DNA of 64,000 bases from Pegea sp. RAD2-039 (lineage: Eukaryota; Chordata; Thaliacea; Salpida; Salpidae), in NCBI GenBank assembly GCA_034620365.1, contig JAQGEQ010000046.1, forward strand, positions 496,001 to 560,000, written 5' to 3'. The number at the start of each line of letters is the position of its first letter. Positions within the stretch are counted from its first letter, which is position 1. A program made the position numbers and the translations under genes. The notes under the pieces were generated by a model, which saw only the letters and a list, made by a program, of their open reading frames with translations, was not told where the DNA came from and did no database searches. Of the stretch, positions 37,801 to 49,727 are shown piece by piece.

Positions 37801-38530
37801 TGTAAATGGATCTGGTCACTTTTGTGGAGTGGCTCAAATGCTGTCAGCTATCGATTATAGTAAGCGAGCAAGTTTCTGGACTCAAGATAAATGGAAAGGG
37901 AAGTTTAAAGTGAAGTGGATTTATGCTAAAGATGTTCCAAATATATCTTTGAGACACATTCGGCTGGAAAATAATGAAAATAAACCAGTGACAAACTCTC
38001 GTGACACTCAGGAGGTGCCCGCAGACAAAGGTCGTCAAGTACTGAAAATCATAATGCAGTATAAACATCAAACTAGTATATTTGATGATTTTGCGCATTA
38101 TGAGAAACGGCAACAAGAAGCTGCAAGGGACCATCGTAAACGTTCGGAAGCGGTGAGTTGTTTAACTAATTTGCTGCTTCCAACTTGATTAGTAAATTCA
38201 GTTTTGAAAATGCAAGTGTGTCTTTGAGTTTGCAGAAAGATGCAAATGAGCTTGTCTTGTTGCTGCATTTGTGTCTTGAAATCTTCCTATTAATAGCCTG
38301 TAGCTGATAATTATAAAAAGTTTACTTTTAGAGATTCCATAAAGAATATAGTTTATTAGTTTTACTCGTTTTATATCTTGATCTTATTGAATATATGATT
38401 TTAACTAGTTTATAGATAAATATTACTTTAAGTAATTAAATTATTTCTATAATTAGGGATTCTGTTACTACAGAAAGAAATTTTGAACATTGATTAATTT
38501 TTTTTTCAGAGATCCTCCGAAAACCAGTAA
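34812..38530 (+). CDS. YTHDF: YTH-domain m6A mRNA reader, YTHDF family
   Basis: Six exons (34812-34838, 35666-35764, 36060-36269, 36460-37115, 37492-38152, 38510-38530) give 557 residues with consistent phases. The N-terminal 350 residues are low-complexity, rich in Asn, Ser, Tyr and Gln with Pro, as in YTHDF1-3, and contain a family-like [14 protein letters not shown] stretch. The YTH domain begins at [20 protein letters not shown]; all three aromatic-cage tryptophans are visible (YNTWCST, then FWTQDKW). It ends [19 protein letters not shown] and [10 protein letters not shown], matching YTHDF rather than YTHDC proteins. These cytoplasmic readers bind m6A mRNA and recruit decay machinery. The last exon encodes only six residues and the stop. 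The first coding exon is nine codons followed by an 827-bp intron. Confidence 0.96.
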
Positions 38531-41102
38531 GTTATAAAAAGAAGAAGGGATTAAAACATTTTTTGACTGTATTTAAATCGTGCAGTTTTCATTAATGTAA
38601 AGTAAAACTTCTTAATTATGTTTCAATTCTTTTTACTTATTAAGCATGTTGTATCAAACCGAACAAAGTCAGCAGAGTCAGTAGATACTTCATTTATTTA
38701 ACGATCAGATTTAAAGAATATCTTCAATAATAGGTTTATTTTTAAGTATATAAGAAACGATTTGATGATATTTTGCATTAATCTATAATTGTTAGATTTA
38801 TGAAAAATAGAATAAAGTTTAGGATGTTAATGGTTGTGATATAGTTTATTCTTTTATTGTAAATTTAGGTCAACAACTAATTAATTATTCTTCTATACTT
38901 TTATATCATTTGAATATTCCGTTTGGTATTTTTTTGATCATCAAATTTTTATATTTTGATTTCTGATAACACTTTTTCAGTTCAGTTGTTATTATAGATT
39001 TATTTTTTATAATTATAATCTAATATTTTGAATAATTTTTTTCTTTAAGTTTATCTAGTGAATGAGATCTTAAACATGAAGTTTCTAAATGTTTTGATCA
39101 GATTTTTCTTTTTATTTTTCTTAAATGGTTGAAAGGTTTATTTTTTTAAATGATTGTTTCATGAAACATGTTGATGTCTTGTCTTTTGAGTTCTCAACAA
39201 CGTACCACACCGCATGCTTATCAGCATATATCAAATCCGATTTGGTATGTTTTTTCAAGAGGCACTTTGTGCTAAATTACACCTTAATAATTTATCAAAT
39301 TTCAGCAATAAACAATTGACTAGGTGAAAGAGTATTTGGTTTAATCACTATATTTGTTGTATCGATTTTTTAGTAATTAGTTTAGATTTTTTAATCTAAC
39401 TAATTTTGACTTATTTGTTCTTTAACCAAAATCAACTTTGTATCTTGAGATAATCTTAATAGCTATACTCTACTTACACTTAATATCTAAACTTGATCAA
39501 GAGCTGAGTTTCCAAAGCAAGTCATAAAAATCTTATCTGTAAGTTTAAAAGCTGTAAAAATCGTAACTTTTAAACTTAAGAATCAAAACTTTATTTAGAG
39601 AAAATAAATTTTATGACTATATTTCAATTACAGTTAAGTTTTACAAAAATGTTCTTTAGCTAAATAATAGTCAATCTATTTTATTCCCATATATCAGATA
39701 TAAATTGATAATCGTATTTGTTCTATAAAAAACCTCAGTATTTGATGTAAAACTAAATGATTCATCTGTTTGTTTATATGCAAAGATTTGATGCTATCTA
39801 ATCAATTACTTACGGCTGATTTTCAAACTGATAAAGAGATAAGAAAGCAATTTTATACATTAAAAGCTATAAGACATTATATCTGAATTGAGGCGCAATT
39901 AAAAATATCAGAGTAAAGTGAGAACTAACAAATTATTAATACTCAAGTTGACATCGAATTTGTTAATACAATTTGTACCAAGTAGTAAATCACTGAACTC
40001 ACTTTCACTGGTTACCAGCCTCCCTGCTGTTAATACTAAAGGTTTAGATTATTTTCTGGTCTTGAGTACTGTTTTTCATCTCATTAGAAAGATTGTGTTA
40101 CGTGATATTGGGCGGGATAACTTATCTATGTTTTCACTTATAGCTGTACTTACTGCGTAATTCTCTGACCTTATATTTGCTAAAAGCCAGTTTGTGGAGA
40201 TTGCATTCCATTTTTTGCCGGAATTGCATTTATAATGCATTAATTAAAAAAAATAGATTAAATTTTTTACAAGAAAAGAGGTTATTATCTGATTGAAAAG
40301 CGATCTCTTAAATGCTGTTTATAATATTAAAAAGTTGAGTAAACCGGTATTTCCTATGTATGACATCTATGAACATGTGTCATTGAATTATCACCAGATT
40401 ATTGAAGTAGTAATTAAGTTTGCTGTTAAACATATGCTGTCTTTTTAAAACATTTTTCATTATCTTAGAAGCAACACGTTCTAGTTTTAAATATTTTTCC
40501 TATTAAAAATAAAATTGAAAAAAACTCATTCAAACAATGAAAAGTAAAAGTTAATTGTTCTGAAAAGCTATTTTTGTTTTTAGAAAAATTTCGATCATGG
40601 CGAAACCGTTTGATAAGAAATGTAATTTGAAAGAACTTAATTAATTAACTTCTTATAGGTTCAATGACTTTAATTGTATTGTTTAAATAATTGTTTGCTG
40701 TTTTATAAATACTATAAGGTATAACCAACAGTTTTAACAGATTAATAATTCAAAAATATTATTTTTTAGGGATTGTTAATTATAATTTGCTGATTTAAAA
40801 GATTATTTCAGTGAAATGATATTCTACAATAAAATATATCAAGTTTGATTTCTGTTAATTATCGCTGATAGCCTGAAATGGTATTTAACACTCTTCATGA
40901 AAGTGTCCAATTTTATTGGATATTCATTTACAACATAAAGATGGAAATATTTAATAAACTATCAAGTTATCATCATATAAATCCAACATTTCAATAATTA
41001 GAAACAATGTAATTTTAGCACAGTACTAGATTCAATGATTGCACAATTTCTAAAAGATACAGAAAATGTGAAAAGATCTCATTATTAAGATCAATTATTG
41101 GT
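38531..41102. other. Intergenic between convergent genes
   Basis: AT-rich, no gene recognised. Frames at 39.1 and 39.9 kb lack recognisable content, start context or splice partners. Confidence 0.5.
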
Positions 41103-44100
41103 TTACACACTATCATCGAATTTGCTTTCTTCTTTACCTAATAATGGTTCGTAAGAAGAAGATTGCCCAAGTCGAGGTTTACTTCTGTTTCTAATCATAA
41201 AATACAATTGTTAGTCGGAAATATTCAATTTGTTAAAAAAAAGTTTTATAAAAATGTCTGAAATTAATAAAAAACCAACAATTTTGAAAAACCACTAAAA
41301 CGACGTCAAACTAATGGAGTTTACAAAGAAAAATAATCGAAAATAAAAAAAAACATTCGAAGAAAAATTAAATGATGAATGAATAATAAAGATGAAAACT
41401 TTATTCAACAGGAAGTTTAACTTCAAGCATTTAAAAGATTACTTTGCTAAATGATGCTGATTAAAAAAAGAAATTGTTGATGAATTAGTACAAATTCAAC
41501 TCTTCGTTTGAATTGAATCCTAGGATGAGAAATTTGTTTAACAAAAATAAAATCTGTTAAAACTAAAGCTCAACTAGGTTGTGTGGATAATGTGATTTAT
41601 CTACAGGAAGCAACTAATCTAACAATTAATTGAAAGAATAGAATTTAAAAATCAACAAGAACAACGTTTACAGATAATCGAATTTAAACTGTTTAGTTTT
41701 TGCAACCTAACAAATTACTAAAGTTGATTTATTTAAAGCTAATTAGTAAAAGTTTCAAATCAATTATCTAAATTTTAACAGCTCCATACTTTTCATTAAA
41801 ATAAATATAATTAATAATTAGATAAAAAAGCAAACACTTACAAGAAGCCCATGACTAGTATACAAATTGCAAGTAGCAGAATCAAACAAGATAGGCTGAT
41901 AGTAACTGATGTGAATACTGAAGACAAAAATTAAAATTATCATTTTTTAAATCATCAGAAAAACAAAATTAATTGTAAAATTTTCACCTGTGGTGTTAGT
42001 AGGATTACATTCATATTTAATATCGTCTGGAAGGTATTTCTGACTACTAGAAATGAAATCTTCTAGTTTACAAACGACTGGTAAACCAAACGGATGCAAT
42101 TTCACTAAATCAGTTGTTGTAGAGTTTCTGGTATAAACAAATATCATTTAATAAAGTGTAATGGTTGAGATTATCACACAAGAAATGAAAATAATTTCAA
42201 AAAATGAACCTGTAGATAATTTTCAGAAAGTAGTTTGAAGTATTATTTGTTGTATTATATCTATGAAGTTCAAACATGATTGCACTTGCAAATGGTGGTA
42301 TTATATCATTATAATCATCTAAAGTTGTTAGTAAAGCTGCAAGAGTGGTGTCGTGCTGTTAACAATATAAAGAGTCAAGTTTTGCGGTTTCTTATAAAAA
42401 TAATAAATAGAATTTACTGCAGAATAAATCGTAAATTTTGGTGAATTAGGAGATTTAATTTTGGTCTTCATGTTTTCAATAATTTTCTTCAGTAAGTTTC
42501 CTTCAAAATTAAATAATTATTTTAGAAGGTTTAAAAAACATTTGTTAATTTAATTTAGTAATAATTGAAGAATATCAAACTTTACAAAGAACTAAGTTGA
42601 TAAACAAAGTATCTCAAATAGATGAAGAAAGAAAACCTGGGCCAAGTTTTGATGCTTTCACACGGAAATCTTCAGTAACACCTCCAGCATTATATGTCAT
42701 CTCTTTAGCGATTACAGCAGACATTTGATTGTACATTTCCTCACTTATCCATTTAGCAGATGAGATATTTTGTATTTTCTAAAATTACGGACACATTCAA
42801 CAATCACATAAACCATATTTTGTAATTAAAAAATTATGCTGTCAACTTGATGTCATTTAGAAGCACTCAAAGGTACTTGATGCAACAGACATATGATTTA
42901 TTTGTAAAAGTGTAAGAGTGGTTATGAATGAGATTTATATACCATTTATGTTTGTTTTTAGGTTTATTTATTTTTGATATTTAGAAATATTCTCATTTAT
43001 TCAATTACTAACTTCACATTCGACTACATCCTGTACATTCCACAAAGAAAAAATATTGGCATCAGTCTGACCAGATAATCTAGTCACTTCATCAATGAGC
43101 TTCTATAAAAATATCCAATTAGGCTATATACCATTCATGTTGAAATTTAATGAAAATTGAATTTATTCAAGAAAATTCTAGAATAAAATAAAGTTTAAAA
43201 AAATTTAAAAATAATATTTTTATATCTAAAAATTCTTAAAAAACTTGTAAAGATTTAAAATGAATATTTTGATAAAGTAAAAGACAATTAACATTTACAG
43301 AAAATCCAATTCAAGTAAGCAATTCATTTATTGCAATATAACCTTTGATCACTTTCTTAAATTTTATTGTGTAATAGCAACGGATGTTTACGACTTTAAG
43401 TAAGCTAAGTAAACAACATAATGATTTCATGTTTAATATTATATAGATTTCAATTTACTTGATTTGCATCAACGAAATCTAAATATGATTTAGATGAATG
43501 AATTGCCGGGTAGATATTATCTATATAATTTGAACATTTCGTGATTGGAAACTTCAAAAGCTAAAAACAAAATCAAATTTAGATTTTCAGAATTTTGAAA
43601 TGATGTTTATAAGAAATCATCGTAAGCTACATTTCAAAAGTTTAGTGAATAAGAAATTATAAAAAACAAATTTATTTGATTTAATCTTACATATTCGTCA
43701 TCTTCAGATATAGTATGAACAGGAATAGGTTGCCAACTTGTAAAAGATCCATTCCAGTTTTGAAATCCTTTTGGAGGATATAGACCAGCTAAATTAGCTT
43801 CAGCGCTCATCAGAGTTCGATCAACATCAGTACTTCTCACGTAAATCTGTTAAAAAAAACTTTAATATTTATTAATTTATAACAATTTATTTTCAATAAA
43901 AGATGAAAAACTGACCTCATCACTTTTATAAGTTTCAGATAAGAAACTATTGTATCTCGCTCTTACAAATTGTCCTAATTCATAATGCTGTTTAACTCCA
44001 GTCTTAAAAACAACATCTTATAATAAGGATTTCAATTAGGTTCTATAATATGTATATAAAATATTTATAGTCAATTTTTTATTAAAAATAGTTGTAAAAA

Positions 44101-44656
44101 ATTTTGGTTGAAACAAAAAAATGAAAAAAATAACTAAAGAAAGAGATTGTGTTGCAAATTGTGTTGACTTTTTACATCTGTTTACTTTGCTTGCTATGTT
44201 TAAAGAAAAGTTTGTTTATAACACAGCATAAAAAAGAACGTTATTTATTTAACAAATATGACTTGGACTATTTTCAAAAACTTACCATAGTTAACTGACC
44301 CGGTTTTTCATTCCAAATATTCTTACCTGAGTTTGGATTAGTTGGAAAATCTTTTATTGGTGTTCTTGCTCCATGTCTAAAAACCTAAATGAAAATGTAG
44401 ATATGCCAATTAATGAGAAAAGATTTTTGTCAAAGAATTCTTTAGAGTTTGAAAAAACTATAATAACTCTCTTTAAAGTTTCAAAATAACTTTCCATTTT
44501 AATCAGAGTTTATAAGAAAACACACTAACCACTTTTTAATAATGAATTTTAACTTACTATGTTTACAAAAACTAATTCTGGTTTTGAAGAAGAACAACAT
44601 CTCAAACAAAAAATAATTATTCCCCATAAATGAAATTGTATAATATCAAATTTCAT
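41103..44656 (-). CDS. Histidine acid phosphatase, lysosomal/prostatic type (ACP2/ACP3-like)
   Basis: Twelve exons (44656-44558, 44384-44286, 44002-43916, 43846-43691, 43560-43459, 43102-43013, 42778-42637, 42500-42418, 42355-42210, 42127-41988, 41917-41842, 41190-41103) encode 435 residues. A signal peptide (about 1-24) is followed by [15 protein letters not shown], holding the catalytic RHGxRxP histidine, then [15 protein letters not shown] typical of the family. The acid motif is [12 protein letters not shown], split exactly at a splice site. N-glycosylation sites (NTT, NST) precede a transmembrane segment around residues 383-406. The short tail contains YEPLL, combining a YxxPhi signal with adjacent leucines followed by Glu residues, fitting lysosomal delivery. 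The enzyme hydrolyses phosphomonoesters through a phosphohistidine at acid pH. Substrate in this animal is unknown. Confidence 0.95.
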
Positions 44657-45560
44657 TTTCCTACTCAACTCATTAAACTTTCATAAAATTGTATGATGAA
44701 ATTAAATGAGCTCTTTTTTAAAATTAAAATAATATTCAACTGTTAAATAGATCATTAATATTTTAATTTTTAGAAATAAGTCTTTTAAAAAATCTTTATT
44801 TTATACTTATTTATTTTTATTAGCCTAATTTCAATAATCTACAAATATGCTATAGCTAATTTATAATTATTGTTAATTGAAAAATATACTTTACTGTTGT
44901 AATAATACATACTGTTAGCAATATTCATAAGAAATATTAATCATATTTATTTACTAGTGATTTTAAAATATAATAATCTAAGAATTTTAGTAATGGTTTA
45001 AAAATTGAAACAAATATATTACTCTTGTTTAAAATACCAAACAATTTTGATTAAGTGTTATTAATTAAAGAAATAGTTGTATTGAAATATTAAGTGTTGG
45101 AAACTCCCTAAGTAGATATGTTTTCTTGTTCTGAATTGGTAAACATTAGTAACAATAAAAAACTCATTCAAACTTTTTAATGTTACTATTCTTGTAAATA
45201 TAGAATAATAAATTAAAAATTAACAGAAAATATAAATCCTAAATATTTCTTTTATTAAAGCTGTTTTTAAGAAGCCGTTAGTTTTTGATTATTATACAAT
45301 CTCCCATTGACAACCCCCCAGAAAATGCTTTCAAAACTGCTCTTATAGGGTCAATATTTACCAATTCCTCAATCCATATAAACGTTTCATTCAATAAATC
45401 TTTCAATCCATCTAATTTCTTAATTTTTATATTGAGCGATGCAAAACTTTAATATAGTAAGCTATAAAACTATCGTTTATGTTTTGTAACTTTTTAAATA
45501 TAACCATAATCAACATTTAATAAAGTAGTTTTATATAAAAAATTGAAACCCTTCAAAAAT
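44657..45560. other. Intergenic, AT-rich
   Basis: Upstream of the acid phosphatase and left flank of the LINE insertion. No gene recognised and no clear target-site duplication seen. Confidence 0.5.
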
Positions 45561-45563
45561 TAA

Positions 45564-46031
45564 AACTTTAATTCTTTATTTCTTTATTTCCATAAAGAGA
45601 ACATTACATTAGCTCCAAAAAACCCAAGCAAACCAAGTTCTTCAAAACAAGCTTGCAATGGCAATTGCCAAGCTTGTAACAAAACTTGCTCTGGTAAAGA
45701 TCTGGCAATAGATTGCATCAAATGCCTCTCTAGGTTTCACATCACTTGTAGTGATGTGAATAAAAAATTATATGATATATTTGAAAATAATAAAATGCAG
45801 CAAGTGGGATTTTGTTGGTCCTGCATTAAATGTAGATCTATGGACAAAACAACTACCTCGTCCAACACTAACAAAAGCCTATTGTCTGACATCAGCAACA
45901 CCATATCCACTGAATTGACCAAATTAAAATCTGAAATCGGCAACGATGTTGCCAAAATCAATGAAAAGATTTCTATCTTATCCAAATCTATGGATGAACT
46001 GGAAGCCTCCACAAAGAAGCCTCTCACATGA
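45564..46031 (+). CDS. LINE ORF1, first part: PHD-type zinc finger and coiled coil
   Basis: The open frame carries a PHD-like cysteine pattern, CNGNCQACNKTC ... DCIKC ... RFHITC ... CWSCIKC, at about 45655-45830, then a Ser/Thr-rich helical stretch (SKSMDELEASTKK) to the TGA at 46029-46031. No ATG lies in frame before the zinc finger, so the natural start is missing. In related elements the finger and the following domain usually sit in one ORF; here the frame ends as the next begins, overlapping by ATGA. Confidence 0.7.
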   Translation, partial: NFNSLFLYFHKENITLAPKNPSKPSSSKQACNGNCQACNKTCSGKDLAIDCIKCLSRFHITCSDVNKKLYDIFENNKMQQVGFCWSCIKCRSMDKTTTSSNTNKSLLSDISNTISTELTKLKSEIGNDVAKINEKISILSKSMDELEASTKKPLT

Positions 46032-46561
46032 CCTCAGTTGTTGGTAATTCTGGATCCGAAAAAAATACTAGCGTGGTGCAACTTCTTGCCAAGAAGGTTA
46101 CTGACACGCACAAAAAACTTACTCTGGACCGGGAGGATAGAGAAAACAATGTCATCATCTTTGGTGTCCCTGAGACTGATAAAGACGATGACATCAAGAC
46201 TTTTAATCAAATGTGCACTCAAGGCCTTGGTGCTGTGGACACTCCAAAAGTTTCAATGACCAGACTCGGGGCAAAAAGATCAAATCATAAAAGACCGTTA
46301 AAAGTTTCCTTTCAGGAAAGATGGGACAAACGTAAGTTTCTTGCTAAGCTGTATAAACTTAAGCAGGACGAAAAATTCCAGGGCATCAGAGTAGCACATG
46401 ATATGTGTGAAGATGATCGCGTAGAAAATAAGCGTCTTCTAAAAGAGGCGTACAGCCGAAATCAGAAAGAGCAACCAACTGATTTCAAATACAAAGTTCG
46501 AGGTCCACCATGGGCTTTACAGATTGTGAAGGTCTTTTCAAAAAACGGAAGTGCAAAATAA
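46028..46561 (+). CDS. LINE ORF1, second part: RRM-like nucleic-acid-binding domain
   Basis: A 177-codon frame whose ATG overlaps the previous stop (ATGA at 46028-46031). It starts with a helical segment (LLAKKVTDTHKKLTLDRED) and then ENNVIIFGVPETDKDDD, the start of the ORF1p RRM-like domain, followed by TRLGAKRSNHKRPLKVSF and a basic C-terminus. It overlaps ORF2 by 52 nt. Either a frameshift split a single ORF1, or the element uses termination-reinitiation. Confidence 0.7.
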   Translation: MTSVVGNSGSEKNTSVVQLLAKKVTDTHKKLTLDREDRENNVIIFGVPETDKDDDIKTFNQMCTQGLGAVDTPKVSMTRLGAKRSNHKRPLKVSFQERWDKRKFLAKLYKLKQDEKFQGIRVAHDMCEDDRVENKRLLKEAYSRNQKEQPTDFKYKVRGPPWALQIVKVFSKNGSAK

Positions 46562-49557
46562 CCACTGGACCCACATCACCCTTATTCAACCTCTCTTCGC
46601 ACAAAATTATTAATACTATGCTTCCAGCCCAAGATAACAGTACACAGAAGACTACCACCAAATCTTACAAGTGTCAAAAAGACAATTTTTCTTTTATATT
46701 AGGTATGTTTTTCAACGCACGGTCAATTGTCAACAAAATTTTCGAATTAAAAGCTCTTTTGCTTTCTCAAGATTTTACATTTGTTTTCATTACCGAAACT
46801 TGGTTGAAACCCTTTTATCCTGACTCCTTTCTGGATGACAGTGATCTTTTTCGTGCTTTGCGCTGTGATAGACTGTTTGATAGAGGCGGCGGTGTTTGTG
46901 TAATCTATAAAACATCACTGGCACCCATGATTTCAAGAATTAAGATAAATACCATTGATTGCCCAGGATTTGAGATTATTGCTTTCAATTTTCATTACTC
47001 AAAGTCTAAGTTTTCCCGCTTTATATGTACCTACCTACCACCGTCTAAAGTTAACGATGAGGTTACTATTAAGGCCTTATTGAAGGTTCTGAAAAGCCTT
47101 GTTTGTCCTGAGATGTATATTCTCGGGGATTTTAATTTTAGTAGAATTGATTGGAATAACCCAAATTTAGCATTCAATGGAAAAATGTTTAATTTGAATG
47201 GAGACAAAACTAATTTAGCCAATCTGAGTCATGTCTTTGTAAACTTCCTTGATGCCAATAATCTATCTCAGATGGTTACTTTTCCAACCCAAGTTAGTGG
47301 TAATACTTTGGATCTTCTCATCACATCAAAACCTGATAACGTTATCTACGTTGATCAAAAGGAACCTTTTGCTCTGACATGCGATCACAACATGATTGAA
47401 TTCAAGCTCCAACAAACTTTTTCTACGAACGTTAAAACTCCAAGCATACGGAACTTTTATCGTGGAAATTATAACAGTATAAACAAGTTTTTATCAGGTG
47501 TTGACTGGATTTCTGTTTTCAACTCTACCGAAGACATCAATGATATCTACTCAAGGTTTACTAACATTGTTAATGAGTCAATTAAAAAGTTCATACCTTT
47601 ATATAGAGTCAACAAAAAACCACACTTGCCAAGATATTTAAGGAATTTACAGCATTTGAAAAACCTCTTATACAAACAAACTAAAGCAGATCCTTCCATC
47701 AAACCTCTATACAAAGATCTTTGTCTAGTCTACAAGAAATCAGTTTATAGCCTCTATTTAGGAAAAGAAAGTGCAATCTTATCTTCACCTAGCAAGAAAA
47801 CGTTTTTTGGCTTCATTAATCACAAGCTTAAGGCGAGATCTCATCTACCTCCCTTGCTTGATAACGCCAATCAGCTGGTGATGGAACCAAAGAATAAAGC
47901 TGAATTGCTAAACAAACAATTTGAAAAGGTTTTTATAACCGATGATGGCAATACTCCTACTATTTCCTACTCCAATATCCTTTCAAATATCTCTGAGATG
48001 GTAGATCTAGACATAACAGTTGATATAGTATCTAAGGCTATTTCTTCTCTAAAATCAACAGTTTCCAACACCCCAGATCAAATCCTAGCTTTGTTTTTAA
48101 GAAAAAGTACTTCTTCTTTAGCGCTACCCTTATCGCTACTCTTTAACATGACTCTTAAGCGGGGAAGACTTCCACAAATTTGGAAGAATGCTATTATTAC
48201 TCCAATTTATAAGAAGGGTCCTAGAAACACTGCACTTAACTACAGACCAGTTTCGCTGACTTCGGTTATCTGCAGAACTCAAGAACACATCATTCACAAC
48301 CATATAACTAGCCATTTGACGGAGCATCATCTAATATCTGATGCCCAGCATGGCTTTGTTAAGCAAAGATCTTCTTTGACTCAACATCTCACTTTTTTCA
48401 ATGAGCTTACAGCTCATTACGAAAGTAATACTCCATGTGACATCATATACCTTGATTTTGCTAAAGCGTTTGATTCTGTTCCACACAACAAGCTCATTAC
48501 TGTATTGAAAAACATAAAAATCAGCAACTCTATCTTAAAATGGATTGAAGATTTCTTATCAGGTAGAACCCAACGAACCCGTGTAGAAAGATCTTTATCT
48601 ACTCCTAGTAAAGTCACCAGCGGCGTTCCTCAGGGTTCCGTTCTGGGTCCACTTCTCTTTTTGATTTTCATTGAAGACCTCATCAGAAGACTAATAACAG
48701 TAGGCAATGTCAGTGTGTTTGTGTATGCAGATGACATCAAGCTATTATCTGGTTCTCACTCAAAACTCCAAACTGCACTAAACATTGTAGAAAACTGGTT
48801 TGCGAATTGGCAACTTAAAATCCAGCCAACAAAGTCTGAAGTTATAACATTCTCCCGTAAGCCAGCGGCCAACTTCAGCAACCAATACTACATCAATGGA
48901 TCCATTCTTGAACGAGTATCCTCAGTCATAGACCTCGGCATTACTCTGACATCTGACTTCAAATGGCACAGTTATGTTTCTAGAATCTTTGGAAAATCTA
49001 TCAAGCTTGTCCACCTCATCATAAAGACTTTTAATTCTAAAGATCCATGGTTTTTCGTCAACCTTTTCAAACTGTACATACGCCCTATTCTTGAATACAA
49101 TATCAGTGCATGGATGCCATATCAAGTTGGTGATATCAGAAAAATCGAATCTGTTCAGGCAACATTTACGAGATTGGTTTGCAGGAAACTTAATATCAAA
49201 TACGAGAGTTATAACCATCGTCTCAGCTTCTTCAATCTAGATACTTTGGAAATCCGAAGAATCAAATACGACCTTATTCTGATTTTTAAAATTATTCACA
49301 ACCTAATTGATCTTCAGTTTGATGACTTTTTCTCCATTAGTCCCTCCCTCAAGTTATATCAACTTAGAAGACATAAATTACATCTTAATAAGCCCACTCC
49401 ACCAGCTACGTTAACCAGATTAAGTTTTTTCTCATACCGCACAATCAGTACATGGAACAATCTGCCATCAGAGATTGTCATGTCAAAATCACTTATGCTG
49501 TTCAAGAAAAAGCTGAATTGTTATAATATCGCCAACATTGCCATTTCTAAACTGTGA
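46510..49557 (+). CDS. LINE ORF2: AP endonuclease and reverse transcriptase, intact
   Basis: An uninterrupted 1015-codon frame. The endonuclease spans about residues 64-300 with all expected catalytic motifs: FFNARS (Asn69), FITETWL (Glu96), ILGDFNF (about 204-210) and CDHNMIEF (about 290). The reverse transcriptase spans about 545-800: LNYRPVSLTSV, AQHGFVKQRSS, YLDFAKAFDSVPH, GVPQGSVLGPLLF and the catalytic VYADDIKLL near residue 738. The C-terminus has the usual YIRPILEYNISAW and VCRKLN region. It nicks target DNA and primes cDNA synthesis there. No stop or frameshift breaks this ORF, so insertion was recent. It overlaps the preceding frame by 52 nt, leaving open how it is translated. Confidence 0.93.
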   Translation: MGFTDCEGLFKKRKCKITTGPTSPLFNLSSHKIINTMLPAQDNSTQKTTTKSYKCQKDNFSFILGMFFNARSIVNKIFELKALLLSQDFTFVFITETWLKPFYPDSFLDDSDLFRALRCDRLFDRGGGVCVIYKTSLAPMISRIKINTIDCPGFEIIAFNFHYSKSKFSRFICTYLPPSKVNDEVTIKALLKVLKSLVCPEMYILGDFNFSRIDWNNPNLAFNGKMFNLNGDKTNLANLSHVFVNFLDANNLSQMVTFPTQVSGNTLDLLITSKPDNVIYVDQKEPFALTCDHNMIEFKLQQTFSTNVKTPSIRNFYRGNYNSINKFLSGVDWISVFNSTEDINDIYSRFTNIVNESIKKFIPLYRVNKKPHLPRYLRNLQHLKNLLYKQTKADPSIKPLYKDLCLVYKKSVYSLYLGKESAILSSPSKKTFFGFINHKLKARSHLPPLLDNANQLVMEPKNKAELLNKQFEKVFITDDGNTPTISYSNILSNISEMVDLDITVDIVSKAISSLKSTVSNTPDQILALFLRKSTSSLALPLSLLFNMTLKRGRLPQIWKNAIITPIYKKGPRNTALNYRPVSLTSVICRTQEHIIHNHITSHLTEHHLISDAQHGFVKQRSSLTQHLTFFNELTAHYESNTPCDIIYLDFAKAFDSVPHNKLITVLKNIKISNSILKWIEDFLSGRTQRTRVERSLSTPSKVTSGVPQGSVLGPLLFLIFIEDLIRRLITVGNVSVFVYADDIKLLSGSHSKLQTALNIVENWFANWQLKIQPTKSEVITFSRKPAANFSNQYYINGSILERVSSVIDLGITLTSDFKWHSYVSRIFGKSIKLVHLIIKTFNSKDPWFFVNLFKLYIRPILEYNISAWMPYQVGDIRKIESVQATFTRLVCRKLNIKYESYNHRLSFFNLDTLEIRRIKYDLILIFKIIHNLIDLQFDDFFSISPSLKLYQLRRHKLHLNKPTPPATLTRLSFFSYRTISTWNNLPSEIVMSKSLMLFKKKLNCYNIANIAISKL

Positions 49558-49702
49558 ATTTTTCTCTTTTACAATACTATGATTCTGTGCAATTCTTCAT
49601 TGTCATATGCTTTTTCGTTTACACGTCAAATAGATCTAATTTGTGAGAATGTGTGTTAGCGAGAGGTGCTCTTTTTAGGCACCCTCCTTCACATTTATTG
49701 TA

Positions 49703-49725
49703 ATAAATAAATAAATAAATAAATT
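49703..49725 (+). repeat. (TAAA)n 3' tail of the LINE
   Basis: About five units of the AATA/TAAA tetranucleotide end the element, as tandem-repeat tails do in CR1-like LINEs. Confidence 0.8.
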
Positions 49726-49727
49726 AT

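Larger units (their letters stand above)
45564..49727 (+). mobile_element. Young CR1-like LINE (family A)
   Basis: About 4.2 kb: an ORF1 region, ORF2 with endonuclease and reverse transcriptase, a short 3' UTR and a (TAAA)n tail at about 49703-49725. Its GC content is visibly higher than the flanking DNA. The PHD-finger frame is open from 45564 but has no ATG, so the copy is probably slightly 5'-truncated. A shorter relative lies inverted at 58435-58927. I saw no obvious target-site duplication. Motif style (YADD, GVPQGSVLGPLLF, PHD-type ORF1, tandem-repeat tail) points to the CR1/L2/Rex1 group. Confidence 0.88.

Noticed and set aside
41103-44656. First thought to be a calcium-channel alpha2-delta or other receptor because of the many small exons and C-terminal membrane segment
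   Set aside because: The translated exons contain RHGARTP and HDTTL in the right order, which defines a histidine acid phosphatase.
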